Part shown: piece by piece, positions 60,088 to 64,000 of the stretch
How the letters are laid out: each line of letters opens with the position of its first letter
Position numbering within the stretch: the first letter of the stretch is position 1
Assembly (NCBI GenBank): GCA_034520365.1
Contig: JAXHNP010000006.1
Coordinates: 1,171,001-1,235,000, forward strand
Direction of reading: 5' to 3'
Origin: Desulfobacterales bacterium
GTDB lineage: Bacteria > Desulfobacterota > Desulfobacteria > Desulfobacterales > Desulfosalsimonadaceae
Length of the DNA stretch: 64,000 bases
Position numbers and translations under genes: made by a program
The notes under the pieces: generated by a model
What the model saw: only the letters and a program-made list of their open reading frames with translations
What the model was told of the DNA's origin: nothing
Databases searched by the model: none

Positions 60088-60810
60088 TTATTCCTGGACC
60101 ATCAGATTCAGGGTCTCGATGTATTCCGGATCTTCCGTATCAATGATGGCAATGATGTGCTTGTGCATGCGGCGCTTGTGCTCCCCGAAGATGCCGCGTT
60201 TTTTGTCAAAGGAGCGGGCAAAAGTCATGGTTTCGGCCATCAGGTGTTCGGCATTGTCGCAGGCCTTTTCAATTACATGATGGGCCTCAAGCTCGGGTGC
60301 GGTGGCCCGGCGGCCGGTCAGCTTGAGTTCATTGAATTTATACTGGGGAATCGCCTTTTCGACAAACGCATCCATGCCCGGCAGAAAGGGAATCCCCAGA
60401 TCCACCTCGGGAAAACAGAAAAATCCGCGGTCTGACTTCATGAACCGGAAGTCGCAGGCGCAGGACAGGATAGCACCGTTTCCAAAGGCATGGCCGTTAA
60501 TCGCGGCAATGGTGGGCACGGGCGCGAGCAGCAGTTTTTTAAATACCGCGTCCATCCCGTACATAAAGTCTTTGATCAGCTGGGAATCCTCGGCGGCAAA
60601 GCGCTCCCCCAGCCATTGGACGTCAATGCCGTTGGAAAAGAACTTTTCATCCGCGCTGGTCAGTACTATGGCTTTGATATCTTCGTCAGCCATTGCCTCA
60701 TCAATAACGCCATTCATTGCCTCAGCAAATGCCAGGTTCTGAAGGTTCTGGCTGTTGTTCATTTTTATAATGGCCACGGTTTTATCTTTTTCCCAGAATG
60801 CGACTGCCAT
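60088..60810 (-). CDS. Enoyl-CoA hydratase/isomerase family protein
   Basis: A 240-residue crotonase-fold protein of the shorter ECI-like type. The loop FFSNGIDVQWLGE (about 57-69) and NGHAFGNGAILSCACDFRFM (about 104-123) form the oxyanion hole; the catalytic glutamate (PEVDLGIPF, about 134-142) fits delta3,delta2-enoyl-CoA isomerases. GGAGG lies before the ATG. It is convergent with the lipoprotein gene. Confidence 0.82.
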   Translation of the reverse strand: MAVAFWEKDKTVAIIKMNNSQNLQNLAFAEAMNGVIDEAMADEDIKAIVLTSADEKFFSNGIDVQWLGERFAAEDSQLIKDFMYGMDAVFKKLLLAPVPTIAAINGHAFGNGAILSCACDFRFMKSDRGFFCFPEVDLGIPFLPGMDAFVEKAIPQYKFNELKLTGRRATAPELEAHHVIEKACDNAEHLMAETMTFARSFDKKRGIFGEHKRRMHKHIIAIIDTEDPEYIETLNLMVQE

Positions 60811-60995
60811 GATATCCTCCGTTTTTCACTTGCGCTTAAAGATGTGGGATCTTTGCCCTTATATATGCTAAAATTTAAATTTAGGTAAAAATAGTTTGCA
60901 AACCGGATTTTTGTCGAATATGGCAAAAAGCCGGTGTGATTGCAACCAAAAGCTGATTCAAACCCTGACAGTAGCCCTCGCGAACAGGAGATGCG

Positions 60996-61217
60996 ATGAT
61001 TTTTGCCTACGTAACGCTTGTGTTTATTTTTTTGGGTATTGTTTTATGGGGAGTAGCGGCGTTTGTGGACAGTCGCGCCCGGCGGATGAAAAGCGCGCAC
61101 CGCCGAAAATACCAGACGGCCGCCCGCTGCCTGGGTATTGCAGCCAAGATCAGCCTGCTGCTCTGCGCTTTGTCTTTTGTTGTCGCCTATATCATGATCC
61201 AGGGCGCGCAGGGATAA
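60996..61217 (+). CDS. Small two-helix membrane protein
   Basis: A 73-residue protein with transmembrane helices at about 3-24 and 49-69 joined by a basic loop (DSRARRMKSAHRRKYQ). ACAGGAG lies before the ATG. It is 10 bases upstream of the phosphoesterase gene, likely an operon partner. Function unknown. Confidence 0.65.
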   Translation: MIFAYVTLVFIFLGIVLWGVAAFVDSRARRMKSAHRRKYQTAARCLGIAAKISLLLCALSFVVAYIMIQGAQG

Positions 61218-61227
61218 CCCGCTGAAT

Positions 61228-62058
61228 ATGGGGATTTTAATGTTAAACGCCGCCGCTGTTTTACTGACAGTTGTTTTTCTTTATATCTTCTTTATTGAAC
61301 GCTTCATCATCCGGGTCAATTATTATCAGATCCTGGTTCCCCATCTGCCGAAGGCTTTTGCGGGTTTTCGCATGGTCCAGCTCTCCGATCTTCACTATGG
61401 GCTGCTGCAGCCGCTTTTAACCGCTAAATATGCCGTCTGGCGCGCCAACCGTTTAAATGGGGATATTATCGTATGCACGGGCGATTATGTGCTGGAGACA
61501 AACAGCCATAAACGCATTGACCGCATCTGGCACATACTGGCCCGGCTTTATGCGCCTGAAGGCGTATACTCAGTGCTGGGCAACCATGATCACTGGGCGG
61601 ACACGGCCCGCTCTATTGAATGGCTGGATCAAACCGGTCAGAACCTTAGAGGGCAGAAAAAGGTATTTGAGCGTGCCGGTGAAAAACTGTGGCTTGCTGG
61701 TGGCGGCGATCTCTGGGAGGACCATATGGATTTTGATGAGCTTCTATCCGGGATTCCGGAAAATGATTGTCGAATTGTGCTTGCCCATAACCCGGACAGC
61801 GCGGATACGGCGTTTAATCAGCGGATTGACCTGATGATCGCCGGCCATACCCATGGCGGACAATTTGTGCTGCCTCTTTTCGGGCCGCCCTCGAATCCGG
61901 TGGAAAATAAAACCTATACCAGCGGTCTTAAAAAGTCGAAAAGCGGCGGGCGGGTGTTTATTTCCAAAGGGATCGGCTGGGGGACGATACCGGTAAGACT
62001 GGCCTGTTTCCCGGAAATCGCCGTACTTGAGCTTTTCCCGGATGAGGCGTCTGACTGA
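61228..62058 (+). CDS. Membrane-anchored metallophosphoesterase (YaeI-like)
   Basis: A 276-residue protein with an N-terminal transmembrane helix (about 5-24) and a calcineurin-type phosphoesterase domain: LSDLHYG (about 52-58), GDYV (about 88), LGNHDHW (about 117-123) and GHTHGGQF (about 211-218). Related enzymes such as YaeI cleave lipid phosphate diesters at the membrane. The start is ATG 61228 or 61240; neither has a strong SD. Confidence 0.85.
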   Translation: MGILMLNAAAVLLTVVFLYIFFIERFIIRVNYYQILVPHLPKAFAGFRMVQLSDLHYGLLQPLLTAKYAVWRANRLNGDIIVCTGDYVLETNSHKRIDRIWHILARLYAPEGVYSVLGNHDHWADTARSIEWLDQTGQNLRGQKKVFERAGEKLWLAGGGDLWEDHMDFDELLSGIPENDCRIVLAHNPDSADTAFNQRIDLMIAGHTHGGQFVLPLFGPPSNPVENKTYTSGLKKSKSGGRVFISKGIGWGTIPVRLACFPEIAVLELFPDEASD

Positions 62059-62413
62059 AGGCGCCCGCCTGCCTGCCATGGTTCTTTCCGGACTATCCGC
62101 CGCATTTTTATCGGATGAAACAGTTGAAATGCGGATTATGGTTTTTATACTTTATTTATAAGCGATTGCCAAAAAGCCATTTTCATAATCAATGGCAGGG
62201 GCCGACTGAGCCACGGTGAATTTGTTCTGGCGAACAACCCCATAACCATGGGGTTTCTCGCATGTGAGGTCGGCACGGTGGCCGACCCTACAAAATGTCG
62301 GCATTGTCGCGTAGGGCGGGCCACCGTGCCCGCCTGAAAAATAGATAGAACAAATTTACCGTGCCGACTGACCGGCTAATATTTTTTATATCACGATAAA
62401 AGGAGGCATCCTT
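62059..62413. other. Intergenic region with a short inverted-repeat element
   Basis: No gene recognised. It contains the complete element 62212-62363. An A/T-rich stretch (62140-62195) and the last 50 bases may carry promoter elements for the GAF protein. Confidence 0.65.
62212..62363 (+). mobile_element. 152-bp short inverted-repeat (MITE-like) element
   Basis: Ends CACGGTGAATTTGTTCT (62212-62228) and AGAACAAATTTACCGTG (62347-62363) are inverted repeats matching at 16 of 17. Flanks CCGACTGAGC (62202-62211) and CCGACTGACC (62364-62373) match at 9 of 10. The inner hairpin arms GTCGGCACGGTGGCCGAC and GGGCGGGCCACCGTGCCCGCC are shared with 988-1134 and 31004-31170. Confidence 0.82.
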
Positions 62414-63454
62414 ATGACAAACCATATGGATTATTTTGACAGTTTATGCAAAATCAGCCGGGCGTTTGCCGCGGCTGAAAAACGGGACACGCTCCTTACG
62501 CGGATTGTCGAAAGTGCCGTTGATACCATGAATGCAAAAGCCGCCAGTCTTTTTCTTGAGGATTTGGAAACCAATACATTCGTGCCGGCCGCACAGACCG
62601 GATTGTCGCCTAATTACCTGCATGCCCCGCCGGAGAAGGCGGCTGAGCATTTGGATATCCTTAAAAAAGACGGCCATGTCTATATAAGGGATGCGACCAC
62701 GGATGAGCGCTCGGCCAATCATGACGCTAAAGAGTCGGAAGGTATTAAATCCATTCTGGCGGTGCCGGTTATTATCAATAACCAGCTAATGGGGGTATTA
62801 TCGCTCTATACAGCTGAAATTCGGGAGTTTAGTCCTGACGAGGTCAAATTTCTGACAGCATTGGCCGAGCAGGGCGGAATGGCCATTGACCGGGCCCGGC
62901 TGATTACCCAGCTGCGCCATAATGCCCGGATGTTCCGGGATCTGTCCGCCGGAATCAATGCCTCCCTGGACGTCGACGCGATATTGCGGGTGATGACCGA
63001 AGAGGTGGGCAAAGCCCTGAACGCCAAGGGGGCTACCATCCGACTGATTGATGGTAAAGAGAATAAGTTAGTGCTTCGCGCCAGCTACGGGTTGAGCGAT
63101 ACCTATCTGAACAAAGGGGATGTGTCCGAGGACAAGGGCGTTGTCGAGGCGATGAACGGCAAGACCACTATTATCAATGATGTTTCCGCTGCTGACGGCA
63201 TCAAATACCTGAAAGAAAAACAGAAGGAGGGAATTGTCACGATTCTTGCCGTGCCTGTCTGTGTAAAACACGATGTGATCGGCGTTCTGCGGCTTTATTT
63301 CGGCGCCCGTCGCCAGTTCTATGAGGATGAAATCATGATGGTTGAGGCCCTTGGCCATCAGGGGGGCCTGGCCATTCAAAACGCTAACTGTTATTTGCAG
63401 CTGGAAAGGGGGATGAAGGGCTTTAATGAGGATGCTCGGGGGAAACGGCGCTGA
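62414..63454 (+). CDS. Tandem GAF domain protein
   Basis: A 346-residue cytosolic protein with two GAF domains (about 20-165: AASLFLEDLETNTFVP...ILAVPVIINNQLMGVLSLYT; about 185-330: GATIRLIDGKENKLVLRASYG...ILAVPVCVKHDVIGVLRLYF). No output domain follows, so it may act as a sensor that binds a small molecule and a partner protein. AAAAGGAGG lies before the ATG. It slightly overlaps the next gene. Confidence 0.85.
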   Translation: MTNHMDYFDSLCKISRAFAAAEKRDTLLTRIVESAVDTMNAKAASLFLEDLETNTFVPAAQTGLSPNYLHAPPEKAAEHLDILKKDGHVYIRDATTDERSANHDAKESEGIKSILAVPVIINNQLMGVLSLYTAEIREFSPDEVKFLTALAEQGGMAIDRARLITQLRHNARMFRDLSAGINASLDVDAILRVMTEEVGKALNAKGATIRLIDGKENKLVLRASYGLSDTYLNKGDVSEDKGVVEAMNGKTTIINDVSAADGIKYLKEKQKEGIVTILAVPVCVKHDVIGVLRLYFGARRQFYEDEIMMVEALGHQGGLAIQNANCYLQLERGMKGFNEDARGKRR

Positions 63455-64000
63455 TAAGAAGGCTGGTGGTAAGGAAATTCTTTCGAATTATTTAAAATTC
63501 TTTGGGGGCATCGCACAAATAGGGTTGGCCGGGGTGATCATGGGCGTCTTTTTTTTAAGCCCCCAGTCAACTGCCGCACAGGATAAATCCCATGCGGTGT
63601 TGGGCCAAACTGCTTTGAATCAGCACCCGCCTTCTGAAGCAAATACGCAATACTCTGATAAATTTTCACATTCGGCGCCCTTGGGAACCGGCTGGAGGGC
63701 CATGTTTGCACCGGGGACTCACCTTTATCCCGTTCATCTGGCAGATCCCCTGCATCCCGTCACAGCTTTGAATGCGGTTAGATACGGGGATACGGAGATT
63801 CCCAATGCAGGCGAGAATCGGTATGTATTTCGGATTGGAGGGCGGCTGGGGCTGCTTCGCATATCCCCGGCCGACGATTTGAACCGCGGCATTCAACTCA
63901 ATATCCACGGCACCTTTCTCGGCATGTTTGACCGGGAGCATTCTTTGGACAATATCGGCTGGGATGGTTTGTACGGCATTGATTTAACCTGGCGCAATGC
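63432..64000 (+). CDS. DUF1207-like exported protein (partial, runs off the window)
   Basis: The frame is open from ATG 63432 to the last base (189 codons seen). A signal peptide-like hydrophobic stretch lies at about residues 24-46 (ending STAAQ), with a long basic start, so a later start (for example ATG 63540) is possible. The mature part has GWRAMFAPGTHLYPVHLADPLHP and RIGGRLGLLRI, then beta-rich segments (NIHGTFLGMFD; IGWDGLYGIDLTWR), resembling DUF1207 outer-envelope proteins. The stop lies beyond the window. It overlaps the GAF gene by 23 bases. Confidence 0.65.
   Translation, partial: MLGGNGADKKAGGKEILSNYLKFFGGIAQIGLAGVIMGVFFLSPQSTAAQDKSHAVLGQTALNQHPPSEANTQYSDKFSHSAPLGTGWRAMFAPGTHLYPVHLADPLHPVTALNAVRYGDTEIPNAGENRYVFRIGGRLGLLRISPADDLNRGIQLNIHGTFLGMFDREHSLDNIGWDGLYGIDLTWRN

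Overview
This 64-kb window looks like part of the chromosome of a strictly anaerobic Desulfobacterota bacterium, probably a Desulfobacteraceae or Desulfosarcinaceae relative. The pointers are a tungsten-type aldehyde:ferredoxin oxidoreductase, a multihaem cytochrome c, branched-chain acyl-CoA degradation genes, a selenoprotein-type RiPP cluster, and compact metabolic operons separated by repeat-rich intergenic DNA. No rRNA, tRNA, phage or CRISPR locus was recognised.

Layout. 1-3.9 kb: a phosphatase, CutA, a CoA-disulfide-reductase/rhodanese fusion and a methyltransferase. 3.9-4.7 kb: a small mobile element carrying a four-helix-bundle gene. 4.8-8.6 kb: a PAPS and sugar-nucleotide cassette (CysQ, fused ATP sulfurylase/APS kinase, UDP-sugar dehydrogenase). 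8.6-9.3 kb: an exported MjaI-like nuclease. 9.5-16.7 kb: a complete trpEGDCFBA operon on the minus strand, preceded by a trpL leader peptide with four consecutive Trp codons and an attenuator. 17.9-19.9 kb: a two-selenocysteine RiPP precursor (SbtA type) with its radical SAM maturase. 20-27.7 kb: an enoyl-CoA hydratase, a DegV remnant, an aldehyde oxidoreductase operon and a PIN toxin-antitoxin pair. 28-35 kb: a small heat-shock/DnaJ operon, a LemA/GIDE pair and a membrane hydrolase. 35.6-48.9 kb: a tandem TetR regulator followed by a leucine-degradation-like series (acyl-CoA dehydrogenase, methylglutaconyl-CoA hydratase type, carboxyltransferase, HMG-CoA lyase type, acetoacetyl-CoA synthetase), a 2-hydroxyacid dehydrogenase pair and another hydratase. 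48.9-64 kb: an octahaem cytochrome, a metallo-beta-lactamase fold hydrolase, a sirtuin, a second copy of the four-helix element, ClpX, a hybrid histidine kinase, an aldo/keto reductase, a lipoprotein, a metallophosphoesterase, a GAF protein and the start of a DUF1207-like envelope protein.

Two things stand out. First, the gene at 17872-18294 reads through two in-frame TGA codons, each in an SG-TGA-G context and each followed by a SECIS-like hairpin, and is followed by an SbtM-type radical SAM enzyme. This is a candidate selenium-containing modified peptide system that ordinary gene calling would miss. Second, a family of mobile elements has about 17-bp terminal inverted repeats (consensus CACGGYWAATTTGTTCT) and 10-bp target duplications. 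Two long copies (741 and 576 bp) carry a four-helix-bundle protein gene flanked by hexamer inverted repeats. Three short copies (147-152 bp) carry none. Several decayed pieces also occur. No transposase is encoded in any copy.

The intergenic regions also hold 68-80-bp palindromes (six copies), a 130-bp inverted repeat, and tandem repeats with 6- or 7-bp units. The repeats touch the ends of several genes (trpB, trpC and the FAD-linked oxidase).
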